A DNA stretch of 57,353 nt from Flavobacteriaceae bacterium (GTDB lineage: Bacteria > Bacteroidota > Bacteroidia > Flavobacteriales > Flavobacteriaceae). The notes under the pieces were generated by a model. It was not told the DNA's origin. It did not search any database and saw nothing but the letters and a program-made list of their open reading frames with translations. Positions 16,431 to 24,649 of this stretch are shown here, in pieces; positions within the stretch are counted from its first letter, which is position 1; every line of letters begins with the position of its first letter. The DNA lies in NCBI GenBank assembly GCA_002862705.1, contig PKDU01000047.1:1-57353 (forward strand), read 5' to 3'. Both the position numbers and the translations under genes were made by a program.

Positions 16431-18812
16431 ATGAAAAAACGATTAACATTATTTGCTGCTTTAGCAACTACATTTGTTTTTGCACAGCAAACACAGGAAA
16501 AGGACTCTATTTTAGTTACCGATCTCGATGAGGTTGTAGTGGTAGGAGGAGGAGTTATTGACCTCGCCGCTGACAGAGTTACACCTTTAGCATCCAGTAC
16601 AATTACCGCAGAAGATCTTGCTGCATTTGGAATAGGGAATGTTGAGATTGGAGAATCTCTTAAAATGGTTCCGGGGATTTATTTTGCAAGTAATGCTGGA
16701 TTTGGAGATGCTGAAATGTTTCTTCGCGGATTTGGAATGGAAAATACTGCTCTTATGGTTAATGGGCAACCAGTCAACTCCGTAGAAGACGGGTTGGTTT
16801 TCTGGTCCAATTGGTCAGGAATGGCTGATGTTTCACAAGGAATTGAAGTTCAACGTGGTTTAGGGGCCTCAAAATTGGCTATATCTTCAGTTGGGGGGAC
16901 AATCAATATTATTACAAAAACAACTGAAGCTAAAAAAGGGGGTTTTTTTAGGACAATGGCTGGTTCTAACGGCTATTTCAAAAACACATTTTCTTATAAT
17001 ACTGGTCTAAAAGACAATGGCCTTTCTTTTTCTATGCTAATTGACCATTGGCAAGCTGATAAAAAGTTTAGAAAATGGACAAAAGGACAAGGGCAAACAT
17101 ACTTTTTTTCTGTTGGATATTTAAAAGGGAATCATAACGCAAACCTTATGTTAACAGGTGCGCCTCAATGGCACAATCAGTCCTGGTCTGAATCAGCTGG
17201 CAGATACGAACAATATGGAATTGATTACAACGGAAGAGGTGGAACTTTAAATGGAGAAGAATATACGGAAAGAAGAAACTTTTACCACAAACCTGTTTTA
17301 AACCTTTCTTGGGATTGGGACATTAATGATGAGATGACCCTATCTACTGTTGGATATGCCTCTTGGGGACGTGGAGGAGGAACAGGTGACTTTGGAAATG
17401 ACGATATTTTTGATGACGCTAGACAAGAAAATGGGGATATAGATTTTGATGCTATCGTAGCAGTCAATCAATCAAATATGGATGCAGATGGTTATATAAA
17501 TAGTTTTAGAGATGCATACATGATTAGAGGCTCAATGAACTTACACGATTGGTATGGTACGGTTTCTAACTTGACAATTGAAAAAGGTAAAATCACTTAT
17601 AATGTAGGTTTTGATTGGAGAACTTACAATGGTCTACACTTTAGACAAGTTGTTGACTTTTTAGGAGTAAATGGTTATAGAGATAATTTTAGATGGGATA
17701 ATAGACCTAGCGATTACTTAGTGTCAAAAACATATCCAGCTGACCCGTGGGCAGTTATGTTTGGGGATTATGCACCTGAGGACCAGAGGTTAATATACGA
17801 CCATGAAGAAACAATAAATTATTTTGGAGGCTTTGGTCAGGCTGAATATGCCGATGACAATTTCTCTGCTTTTATTCAAGTCGCACTCAATTCTCAGGAT
17901 ATGCAAAGGACTGGAAGAAATACTGGATATGGAGACGGTCTAGGCACAAATGAAAAGAAACAGTTTGATGGACACAGCTATAAAGCAGGATTTTCATACA
18001 CGTTTTCTGATGATCACCAAGTATTCTTTAACGGAGGATTTAATTCAAGACAACCTTGGTATGCCAGTATGTTTTCTGATGATCATTATAGTGGGACATG
18101 GGATGTTCAACCAAATCAGGAAATCACAGGTTTAGAGGCTGGATATAGATATGAAAGTAATAATATGAGAGTCTTAGTTGATTTATATTCAACAAGGTGG
18201 GGTAACAGGGCTTTTGATTATTTTGAGGAGGCACCTAATGGAGACGAGCAAGATTATAATTTTAGAGGAGTTGATCAATTACACCAAGGAATTGAAATTC
18301 AAATGGCAATTAAAGCGGGTTCCTCAACAAATGTAAACTTAATGGGCTCTTTCGGAGATTGGATATATGAGGGAGATGCTTCGTATTCTCTTACGACTGA
18401 AACATCTGGAGGAGATAGATCAACTACTTCAGGTAATATAACTCTAAGTGAAGTAAAAGTTGGTAGAGCACCCCAAACTACATTCGGAATTAGCTTTGAT
18501 ACTGAAATTTCAGATGATTTATCTTTAGACATGCGTTACAATTACTTTAATGATCATTATGGTTTTATTAATATCGACAACGTATTTGAAGCTTCTATTG
18601 CAGGAACAGGCTATGAGGGCGAGAAATTAGATGGATATGGACTTATGGATCTAGGAGTAACGTATGATTTTGATGCAGGGTCAAACGATATGAGAGTTAG
18701 ATTAAACGTTTACAATCTTTTGGATGAGGTTTATTATTCTACTCGTCAGAGGTGGGGTTATTATTACGGCCCACCAAGAAACTTCAACTTAAGCTTACAG
18801 TATCTGTTTTAA
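16431..18812 (+). CDS. TonB-dependent receptor without N-terminal CarboxypepD domain; AT-rich
   Basis: A 793-residue outer-membrane receptor. MKKRLTLFAALATTFVFAQ is a clear signal peptide, so ATG 16431 is the start, not 16386. A short TonB-box-like segment (LVTDLDEVVVVGGG) leads directly into the plug (SLKMVPGIYFASNAGFG, FLRGFGMENTALMVNGQPV, KLAISSVGGTINIITKT), followed by the 22-strand-type barrel ending FNLSLQYLF. The barrel is rich in acidic and aromatic residues. No substrate can be named: siderophore, peptide or sugar are all open. Codon use is noticeably more AT-rich (AGA arginines, GGA glycines, AAT/GAT) than pgi and recJ on either side, which suggests acquisition or different expression. 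It is monocistronic, with a possible operator before it and a strong terminator after it. Confidence 0.85.
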   Translation: MKKRLTLFAALATTFVFAQQTQEKDSILVTDLDEVVVVGGGVIDLAADRVTPLASSTITAEDLAAFGIGNVEIGESLKMVPGIYFASNAGFGDAEMFLRGFGMENTALMVNGQPVNSVEDGLVFWSNWSGMADVSQGIEVQRGLGASKLAISSVGGTINIITKTTEAKKGGFFRTMAGSNGYFKNTFSYNTGLKDNGLSFSMLIDHWQADKKFRKWTKGQGQTYFFSVGYLKGNHNANLMLTGAPQWHNQSWSESAGRYEQYGIDYNGRGGTLNGEEYTERRNFYHKPVLNLSWDWDINDEMTLSTVGYASWGRGGGTGDFGNDDIFDDARQENGDIDFDAIVAVNQSNMDADGYINSFRDAYMIRGSMNLHDWYGTVSNLTIEKGKITYNVGFDWRTYNGLHFRQVVDFLGVNGYRDNFRWDNRPSDYLVSKTYPADPWAVMFGDYAPEDQRLIYDHEETINYFGGFGQAEYADDNFSAFIQVALNSQDMQRTGRNTGYGDGLGTNEKKQFDGHSYKAGFSYTFSDDHQVFFNGGFNSRQPWYASMFSDDHYSGTWDVQPNQEITGLEAGYRYESNNMRVLVDLYSTRWGNRAFDYFEEAPNGDEQDYNFRGVDQLHQGIEIQMAIKAGSSTNVNLMGSFGDWIYEGDASYSLTTETSGGDRSTTSGNITLSEVKVGRAPQTTFGISFDTEISDDLSLDMRYNYFNDHYGFINIDNVFEASIAGTGYEGEKLDGYGLMDLGVTYDFDAGSNDMRVRLNVYNLLDEVYYSTRQRWGYYYGPPRNFNLSLQYLF

Positions 18813-18834
18813 AAAAGTATTCTTATTAAATTAT

Positions 18835-18862
18835 AAAAAACCCTCGCTTTAGAGGGTTTTTT
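18835..18862. terminator. Bidirectional rho-independent terminator
   Basis: A run AAAAAACCCTC (18835-18845), loop GCTTTA, then GAGGGTTTTTT (18852-18862). The stem is 11 pairs including the A/T arms, so it works on both strands. It ends the receptor transcript on plus and the recJ transcript on minus, where it touches the recJ stop codon. Confidence 0.9.
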
Positions 18863-20550
18863 TATTCAATGTCTTTTAGCCGAAGTTGAATGCTAACATT
18901 ACCTTGCCATACGTTTTCTTCAATGGCATAGGCAATGCGGAGGGGCATTCCTTTTTTGAGTAAGTCCATTTTTTCACCAAGCCCAAAGCCTATCGCATCT
19001 ATGGGTGAACTGGATTCTTGAACGAATCTTGCTTTAAGATGGCTTTTGTCTTGTCCAACCAATTTCGCATATCCGCTATCCACAACCCCTTCTGTATAAA
19101 ATACAGGACTTCTGTTTTCAGGGCCAAAGGGCTCCATTTGCTTTAGGATGCGCAATAGCTTTGGCGTGATGAAAGCAAAGGGTAGCGCAACGTCAATATC
19201 AAGGGATTGTTCCTTTTGTGCCGCTGTTATTGTTTGAGCAACTTGTGTTTCAAAGGCCGCCTTAAAGGCCTCGTAGCTTTCTTCCTTTATGGTGACCCCA
19301 GCTGCGTATTTATGCCCACCAAATTGAATGATATGCGCACGGCAAGCATCGATTGCCTTATACACATCAAAGCCACGAACCGAGCGGGCAGATGCGGCTA
19401 AAACTCCTTCACCAGACTTGGTAAACACCAAGGTTGGTCGATAATAGGTTTCAATAAGCCTTGAAGCCACGATGCCAATTACGCCCTTATGCCAATGCGG
19501 TGCATAGACGACGTTGGCCGCGCTTTTTTCTTCTTCATTTGCTACTATTTGCGCCAAGGCCTCTTTGGTAATATCTTGTTCCACTTCACGACGCGAGCTG
19601 TTGTATGTTTCGACTTCTTGTGCTCGTTTTTTGGCTTCCTCATCCGATGCGGAAAGCAGCAATTCAACAGCGTTAAGTCCGTGCTTCATGCGTCCAGCAG
19701 CATTGATTCTAGGCGCCATAACAAAAACTACATCTGAAATAATTTGCCTCGTTGGCTTATCGCGCATAAGTGCTTTTAGGCCGGGTCTTGGATGGGTGTT
19801 GAGTTGTTGAAGCCCTAAAAAAGTAAAGGCCCTGTTTTCGCCAACCATGGGAACGATATCCGCTGCAATGGCTACCGCAACAAAATCCAAATAGGCAATG
19901 ATCTCATTTACTTCCTTCCCTTGTTGCTGTAACAATCCTTGCATGAGTTTAAACCCCACCCCACAACCGCAAAGTTCTTTAAACGGATAGGTGCAATCGC
20001 CTCGTTTTGGATCCAAAACAGCCAAGGCATCTGGGAGCACATCGGCAGGTGTATGGTGGTCACAAATAATAAGTTCAATGCCCAATGTTTTTGCATAGGC
20101 CACTTGCTCGATGGCTTTTACGCCGCAATCCAAGGCGATCATAAGCGATATATTGGCAGCTTTTGCCGTGTCTATTCCTTTTTTGGAAAGCCCATAGCCT
20201 TCGGCGTAGCGATCTGGAATATAGGGCGTGACGTCTAGCCCTTGGCTGCGAAGAAAATGCGTCAGTAAGCTCACCGAAGTGGTTCCGTCTACGTCATAGT
20301 CGCCATACACCATAACGGCCTCCTTTTGGTCAATAGCTTGTTGCAGTCTTCCCACAGCCTTGTCCATGTCTTGCATCAAAAAGGGATCGTGGAGTTGGCC
20401 AATATGTGGTCTAAAAAAAGCTCTTGCCTCTTCAAATGTCGTGATCCCTCGTTGTGCAAGCAGTTGTGCAACAACAGCATCAACACCCAAGCACTCAATT
20501 AGATGTGCTGTGGTTTCTTTAAGTGGCGTATCCTTTATATTCCAATGCAT
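18862..20550 (-). CDS. recJ: Single-stranded-DNA-specific exonuclease RecJ
   Basis: A 562-residue 5'-3' ssDNA exonuclease of the DHH phosphoesterase superfamily, acting in RecFOR recombination and mismatch repair. Motifs seen are VYGDYDVDGTTS (DYDVDG at 84-89), ALDCGV, and the DHH triad at 164-166 (IICDHHTPAD). These are followed by the DHHA1 domain (HWHKGVIGIVASRL; FGGHKYAAGVTI) and a C-terminal OB-like domain. The start ATG overlaps the stop of rsmI by one base (TAATG on the minus strand), so translation is coupled. The stop codon lies at the edge of the shared terminator. Confidence 0.95.
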   Translation of the reverse strand: MHWNIKDTPLKETTAHLIECLGVDAVVAQLLAQRGITTFEEARAFFRPHIGQLHDPFLMQDMDKAVGRLQQAIDQKEAVMVYGDYDVDGTTSVSLLTHFLRSQGLDVTPYIPDRYAEGYGLSKKGIDTAKAANISLMIALDCGVKAIEQVAYAKTLGIELIICDHHTPADVLPDALAVLDPKRGDCTYPFKELCGCGVGFKLMQGLLQQQGKEVNEIIAYLDFVAVAIAADIVPMVGENRAFTFLGLQQLNTHPRPGLKALMRDKPTRQIISDVVFVMAPRINAAGRMKHGLNAVELLLSASDEEAKKRAQEVETYNSSRREVEQDITKEALAQIVANEEEKSAANVVYAPHWHKGVIGIVASRLIETYYRPTLVFTKSGEGVLAASARSVRGFDVYKAIDACRAHIIQFGGHKYAAGVTIKEESYEAFKAAFETQVAQTITAAQKEQSLDIDVALPFAFITPKLLRILKQMEPFGPENRSPVFYTEGVVDSGYAKLVGQDKSHLKARFVQESSSPIDAIGFGLGEKMDLLKKGMPLRIAYAIEENVWQGNVSIQLRLKDIE

Positions 20551-21221
20551 TACGATAATCCTTCTACCACGATCACAAACTCACCTTTGGGCGGGTTCTG
20601 TGTAAAATGGTCTATGAGTGTTTTTAATGAGCCGCGAACGGTTTCTTCAAACTTTTTAGTTAGCTCTCTCGAGGCTGTCGCCCCACGATTTTCTCCAAGC
20701 TGCTCGGCAAGTTGTCCAAGGGTTTTTAGGATGCGGTGTGGGGATTCATACAGCACTATAGTGCGCGTTTCTTCAGCCAAAGCCGATAGGCGTTTTTGAC
20801 GTCCTTTTTTTGGGGGTAAAAATCCTTCAAAGACAAAGCGATCACAGGGGAGTCCGCTTAGTGTTAATGCAGGGATTAGTGCCGTAGCACCGGGAAGTGC
20901 TTCAACGTGAATATCAGCAGCTAGGCACGCGCGAACCAATAAAAACCCTGGATCCGAAATACCTGGACTGCCCGCATCAGAAACCAAGGCTATGCACCCA
21001 GCAGGGGTTAGTTCTGAAACGATTCTAGGCACTGATTTATGTTCGTTATGCATGTGAAAAGACTGCATTGGCGTGTCTATGTCGTAGTGCTTAAGGAGCT
21101 TGGCAGTGGTCCGCGTATCCTCAGCTAAAATAAGGTCAGCAGCACCCAATACTTCTATTGCGCGCAGCGTAATATCGCCCAAGTTTCCAATGGGTGTAGG
21201 GACCAACCAGAGCCCTTTCAT
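20550..21221 (-). CDS. rsmI: 16S rRNA (cytidine1402-2'-O)-methyltransferase
   Basis: A 223-residue SAM-dependent methyltransferase of the tetrapyrrole-methylase fold that modifies C1402 in the 16S rRNA P-site. Diagnostic blocks are GLWLVPTPIGNLGDITLRA (N-terminus), LAEDTRTTAKLL, ALVSDAGSPGISDPGF, LPGATALIPALTLSGL, FEGFLPPKKGRQ and YESPHRI. The start ATG is at 21221; the longer open frame to 21248 would begin with TTG and adds nine non-family residues. It is coupled to recJ downstream and lies 50 bases after the unknown gene upstream. Confidence 0.94.
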   Translation of the reverse strand: MKGLWLVPTPIGNLGDITLRAIEVLGAADLILAEDTRTTAKLLKHYDIDTPMQSFHMHNEHKSVPRIVSELTPAGCIALVSDAGSPGISDPGFLLVRACLAADIHVEALPGATALIPALTLSGLPCDRFVFEGFLPPKKGRQKRLSALAEETRTIVLYESPHRILKTLGQLAEQLGENRGATASRELTKKFEETVRGSLKTLIDHFTQNPPKGEFVIVVEGLS

Positions 21222-21271
21222 TTCTTGCTGTGTTGTATTTTTTTCCAAACCTTGTTTTTTATTAAGGCGTG

Positions 21272-21715
21272 CTACGCTTCGTAAAGTTGCGAAATATGCG
21301 CAATAAACGCAGCAACATCGCCTTCTTTATCGCTCCAATCGTAATCGGGCCGCACTTGTTGCTCAATAAAGGCTATTGCCTCGGCTTTGTTTTCTTTTGA
21401 ATTTAACATGGACATGATGCGCTGGAAATCGGCATTGCTTCCCTCAAAAAGCTTTTCGGCAAAATCTACGCGCACCGTTTCAAAAGCAATTTCGGTAACG
21501 GGTTGATGCAAAACATCTTCAAGCGCAGAAGGTGTTTCCGTTATTTCAGCTGGCATTTCTTGCATTTCTGTTTCTGGTTCAGCGATGGCCATGATGGCCG
21601 CTGCTTTGTCGTGGATTTCAGAAAGCGACATGCGATTTCGCTTACGCAAGATTTCATGTGCAAGGCTCATTAAGGCCTTTTCTGCAGTACTTTTTAAAAC
21701 TTTTTCTTCTTCCAT
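21272..21715 (-). CDS. Conserved-looking protein of unknown function (147 aa)
   Basis: I do not recognise a named family. The protein is acidic and mostly helical. An N-terminal helical stretch (KVLKSTAEKALMSLAHEILRK) is followed by a Glu/Met/Pro-rich linker (about 50-75, ETEMQEMPAEITETPSALE). A second helical domain reads FETVRVDFAEKLFEGSNADF and ends VAAFIAHISQLYEA. There is no signal peptide, membrane segment or cysteine. It is first in a minus-strand unit with rsmI and recJ and divergent from tdk (73-base gap); proteins of this shape at this place occur in flavobacteria. A cytoplasmic adaptor is possible, but no function can be read. Confidence 0.6.
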   Translation of the reverse strand: MEEEKVLKSTAEKALMSLAHEILRKRNRMSLSEIHDKAAAIMAIAEPETEMQEMPAEITETPSALEDVLHQPVTEIAFETVRVDFAEKLFEGSNADFQRIMSMLNSKENKAEAIAFIEQQVRPDYDWSDKEGDVAAFIAHISQLYEA

Positions 21716-21737
21716 AATTTTGGCTGCCTAAATTTAA

Positions 21738-21745
21738 TACTTTTG
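21738..21745 (+). promoter_or_regulatory. -7 promoter box TACTTTTG upstream of tdk
   Basis: A perfect TAnnTTTG match in the divergent tdk/unknown-gene gap, leaving a leader of about 40 bases to ATG 21789. A TTTG at 21719-21722 is only 15 bases upstream, closer than ideal for a -33 element. Confidence 0.5.
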
Positions 21746-21788
21746 AATGGTACTTACGCACTAAAGCGTTTGAAAACAGTTGGATAAT

Positions 21789-22430
21789 ATGTTTCTCGAA
21801 AACACAGGACACAAAAACGAATCGTATGGCTGGATTGAGGTCATCACGGGCTCTATGTTTTCCGGTAAAACCGAGGAACTTATCCGCCGATTAAAACGCG
21901 CAACGTTTGCCAACTTAAACGTAGCGATTTTTAAACCTGAGGTTGATAATCGCTACGGAACCGACAAGGTTGTTTCTCATGATGCAAACGAAATTATTTC
22001 CACAGCGGTACCTGCTGCAGCCAATATTAGCCTATTGGCAGATAATTGCGACGTGGTGGGAATAGACGAAGCCCAGTTTTTTGACGATGAGATTGTCCGG
22101 GTTTGTAACGATTTAGCCAATCGTGGGATTCGTGTAATTGTTGCCGGGCTAGATATGGATTTTAAAGGCAACCCTTTTGGCCCCATGCCAAATTTGATGG
22201 CTACCGCCGAATATGTAACTAAAGTGCATGCGATATGTACTAGAACCGGTCAATTGGCCCATCATAGTTTTCGCAAAGGAGAAAACGACAGCCTAGTGAT
22301 GCTGGGCGAAACCGAAGAATACGAGCCTTTGAGTAGGGCCGCATTTCACAAACTTATGGTACGTGAAAAAGTACGTAAAATGAATGTCACCTCCGAAACG
22401 GTGACACCGAAAAAAAGCAAAAACGCCTAA
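21789..22430 (+). CDS. tdk: Thymidine kinase (type II), zinc site degenerate
   Basis: A 213-residue salvage enzyme phosphorylating thymidine. Motifs are the P-loop GSMFSGKT (21-28) and IDEAQFF (DEAQFF 93-98, with the catalytic Glu at 94). The later part is KVHAICTRTGQLAHHSF and VMLGETEEYEPLSRAAF. In classical Tdk these last two segments carry the four zinc-binding cysteines. Here only one Cys is left (CTRTG, and PLSR instead of a Cys-containing end), so the lasso is probably zinc-free, as in other Bacteroidota. ATG 21789 was chosen because MFLENTGH matches the family N-terminus; TTG 21780 is in frame. It is followed 6 bases later by alr. Confidence 0.94.
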   Translation: MFLENTGHKNESYGWIEVITGSMFSGKTEELIRRLKRATFANLNVAIFKPEVDNRYGTDKVVSHDANEIISTAVPAAANISLLADNCDVVGIDEAQFFDDEIVRVCNDLANRGIRVIVAGLDMDFKGNPFGPMPNLMATAEYVTKVHAICTRTGQLAHHSFRKGENDSLVMLGETEEYEPLSRAAFHKLMVREKVRKMNVTSETVTPKKSKNA

Positions 22431-22436
22431 GGCAAT

Positions 22437-23534
22437 ATGAGCGAAACCGTTCTTGAAATTCACCTGCCCAACCTAAGGCACAATTATACTTTCTTACGAA
22501 ATCAATTGTCCGCTAACACCAAACTACTCGCCGTCGTGAAGGCTTTTGGTTATGGTAGTGATGCCATTGAGATTGCAAAATGTTTGGTTGCTCAAGGGGT
22601 TGATTATTTAGGCGTTGCCTATGTACATGAAGGGGTAGCCCTTCGCAAAGCAGGTATAACTACGCCTATTTTGGTACTTCATCCACAGCTGCCAAACCTC
22701 GACGCATTGATTGAATATAAGCTTGAACCAAGCGTTTATGGACATCGTATTTTGAATGCGCTATTATCCAAAATTAAGGAATCAAATATCAGTCATTTCC
22801 CCGTCCATTTAAAATTTAACACCGGGCTTAATCGGTTGGGGTTTGATCCAAAAGACGCCACGGCACTATTAGCACTTTGTAAAGATAACGCCCTGTGGTT
22901 GTTGCTTCAAGGGGTATATTCTCACTTGGCGGCTTCGGATGATGAAGACGAAAATGCATTCACAAAAAAACAACTAAAAACCTTTTCAGAAATTGTGGCT
23001 GTTTTTAGCTCTGCGTATCCCAACACAACTTTCCATGTGTTGAATACTTCGGGGGTTTTACATTTTCCGGAGTCACAATACAATATGGTACGCACGGGCA
23101 TTAGCCTCTATGGCTATGGGAATCATCCAAGTATTGACGCACAGCTCAAACCAGTACTTAGGTTGCGGACGGTGATTTCTCAAATCCATATACTTGAAGA
23201 AGGCGATACCTTAGGCTACAACCGTGCTTTTATAGCAAAGACCAGAACCAAAACAGCAACACTGCCGTTGGGTCATGCCGATGGGATTGGCAGAATCTAC
23301 GGAAACGGAAAGGGCTATGTGATGATTAATGGACAACAAGCAAGCATCCTTGGAAACGTGTGTATGGACATGATTATGGTTGATGTTACGGATATTGATT
23401 GTGAGGCGGGCGATACCGTTACCGTTATTGGCCCTGATGCCAGTGCAGAAGACCTAGCCAATGCGGCAGGAACCATTTCTTACGAATTAATCACAGCCCT
23501 TTCACAAAGAATACAGCGTAGGGTTATCTCCTAA
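22437..23534 (+). CDS. alr: Alanine racemase
   Basis: A 365-residue PLP enzyme making D-alanine for peptidoglycan. PLP-binding Lys35 sits in the motif AVVKAFGYGSDA; the TIM-barrel domain runs to about residue 235. MVRTGISLYGYG and the catalytic-tyrosine region TLGYNRAF follow, then GRIYGNGKGYVMINGQ and GNVCMDMIMVDVT of the C-terminal beta-domain. It is close behind tdk and 98 bases before asd, so cell-wall precursor genes are grouped here. Confidence 0.95.
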   Translation: MSETVLEIHLPNLRHNYTFLRNQLSANTKLLAVVKAFGYGSDAIEIAKCLVAQGVDYLGVAYVHEGVALRKAGITTPILVLHPQLPNLDALIEYKLEPSVYGHRILNALLSKIKESNISHFPVHLKFNTGLNRLGFDPKDATALLALCKDNALWLLLQGVYSHLAASDDEDENAFTKKQLKTFSEIVAVFSSAYPNTTFHVLNTSGVLHFPESQYNMVRTGISLYGYGNHPSIDAQLKPVLRLRTVISQIHILEEGDTLGYNRAFIAKTRTKTATLPLGHADGIGRIYGNGKGYVMINGQQASILGNVCMDMIMVDVTDIDCEAGDTVTVIGPDASAEDLANAAGTISYELITALSQRIQRRVIS

Positions 23535-23608
23535 AAGTTACAAAACAAACAAACTGTTATTTTCTTGATAAACTGCAGTATGCTTCTTTTTATAAAGCAG
23601 ATATGCCG

Positions 23609-23616
23609 TACATTCG
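23609..23616 (+). promoter_or_regulatory. Possible -7 box of asd (TACATTCG)
   Basis: TACATTCG is one base off TAnnTTTG and lies 17 bases before ATG 23633 in the alr-asd gap. It also indicates that the upstream ATG at 23603 is not used from this promoter. Confidence 0.35.
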
Positions 23617-23632
23617 CAGCAAAAATAAACAC

Positions 23633-24619
23633 ATGCGCGTAGCAGTAGTAGGCGCCACCGGTATGGTTGGCCATGTAATGTTAGAAGTATTGGCAGAACG
23701 CCAATTTCCATTAACGGAGTTAATTCCTGTTGCTTCGGCTCGTTCCGCTGGAAAGCAATTAGCGTATAACGGCAAGGATTATACCGTTATCACCGTGGAA
23801 GATGCCGTTGCCCAAAAGCCAGATATTGCCTTGTTTTCTGCTGGCGGCGATACCTCATTGGCTTGGGCACCAAAGTTTGCTGCCATTGGTTGTACAGTTA
23901 TTGACAATTCCTCTGCTTGGCGGATGCATCCCGATCATAAGCTTATCGTTCCCGAAATTAATGCCAATGAACTGACGGCTTCAGACAAAATTATTGCCAA
24001 CCCTAACTGCTCTACCATTCAAATGGTGATGGCACTTGCGCCCATTCACCGTGCATTCGGGATTGAACGCGTAGTTGTTTCCACCTATCAATCCATTACG
24101 GGAACAGGCGTTAAGGCAGTGCAACAATTGGAAAACGAATACGAAGGCAAAGAAGGCGAAATGGCCTACCCACATGCCATCCATCGCAACGCCATTCCAC
24201 ATTGTGATGTTTTCTTGGACAATGATTACACCAAGGAGGAAATGAAGTTGGTAAACGAAACCCATAAAATTCTAGACCCCAACATTCGGGTAACGGCTAC
24301 GGCAGTGCGCATCCCTGTTGTGGGCGGACATAGCGAATCGGTAAACCTAAGCTTAAGCAAGCCAGCTGAACTAGACGCGGTTCGTCAATTACTTGCTGCA
24401 ATGCCCGGCGTGGTGGTACAGGACGACATCCACAATAATGACTACCCCATGCCACTTCAGGCACACGGGAAAGATGAAGTTTTTGTGGGCCGTTTACGAA
24501 AAGACACCTCACAAGAAAATGGGTTAAACCTGTGGATCGTTGCAGACAACTTACGTAAAGGTGCTGCTACCAACACAGTTCAAATTGCGGAATATTTAGC
24601 AGCCAATAACTTAATTTAA
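23633..24619 (+). CDS. asd: Aspartate-semialdehyde dehydrogenase
   Basis: A 328-residue NADPH-dependent enzyme that turns aspartyl-phosphate into aspartate semialdehyde for lysine/DAP, threonine and methionine. It shows the Rossmann motif VAVVGATGMVGHVM at the N-terminus, FSAGGDTS, the catalytic cysteine in IANPNCSTIQM (about Cys127), the substrate loop STYQSITGTGVKAV and the catalytic histidine region VVGGHSESVN. The start MRVAVVG at 23633 is preferred over 23603, since the extra ten residues would precede the first beta strand. A short AT-rich gap separates it from the S9 peptidase. Confidence 0.95.
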   Translation: MRVAVVGATGMVGHVMLEVLAERQFPLTELIPVASARSAGKQLAYNGKDYTVITVEDAVAQKPDIALFSAGGDTSLAWAPKFAAIGCTVIDNSSAWRMHPDHKLIVPEINANELTASDKIIANPNCSTIQMVMALAPIHRAFGIERVVVSTYQSITGTGVKAVQQLENEYEGKEGEMAYPHAIHRNAIPHCDVFLDNDYTKEEMKLVNETHKILDPNIRVTATAVRIPVVGGHSESVNLSLSKPAELDAVRQLLAAMPGVVVQDDIHNNDYPMPLQAHGKDEVFVGRLRKDTSQENGLNLWIVADNLRKGAATNTVQIAEYLAANNLI

Positions 24620-24649
24620 TTTTTTTTACATTTAGTGAAAATTTAAAAT

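Noticed and set aside
23535..23632. Missing mscL between alr and asd
   Set aside because: Some relatives have mscL here, but I cannot establish that it was lost and the gap holds no remnant.
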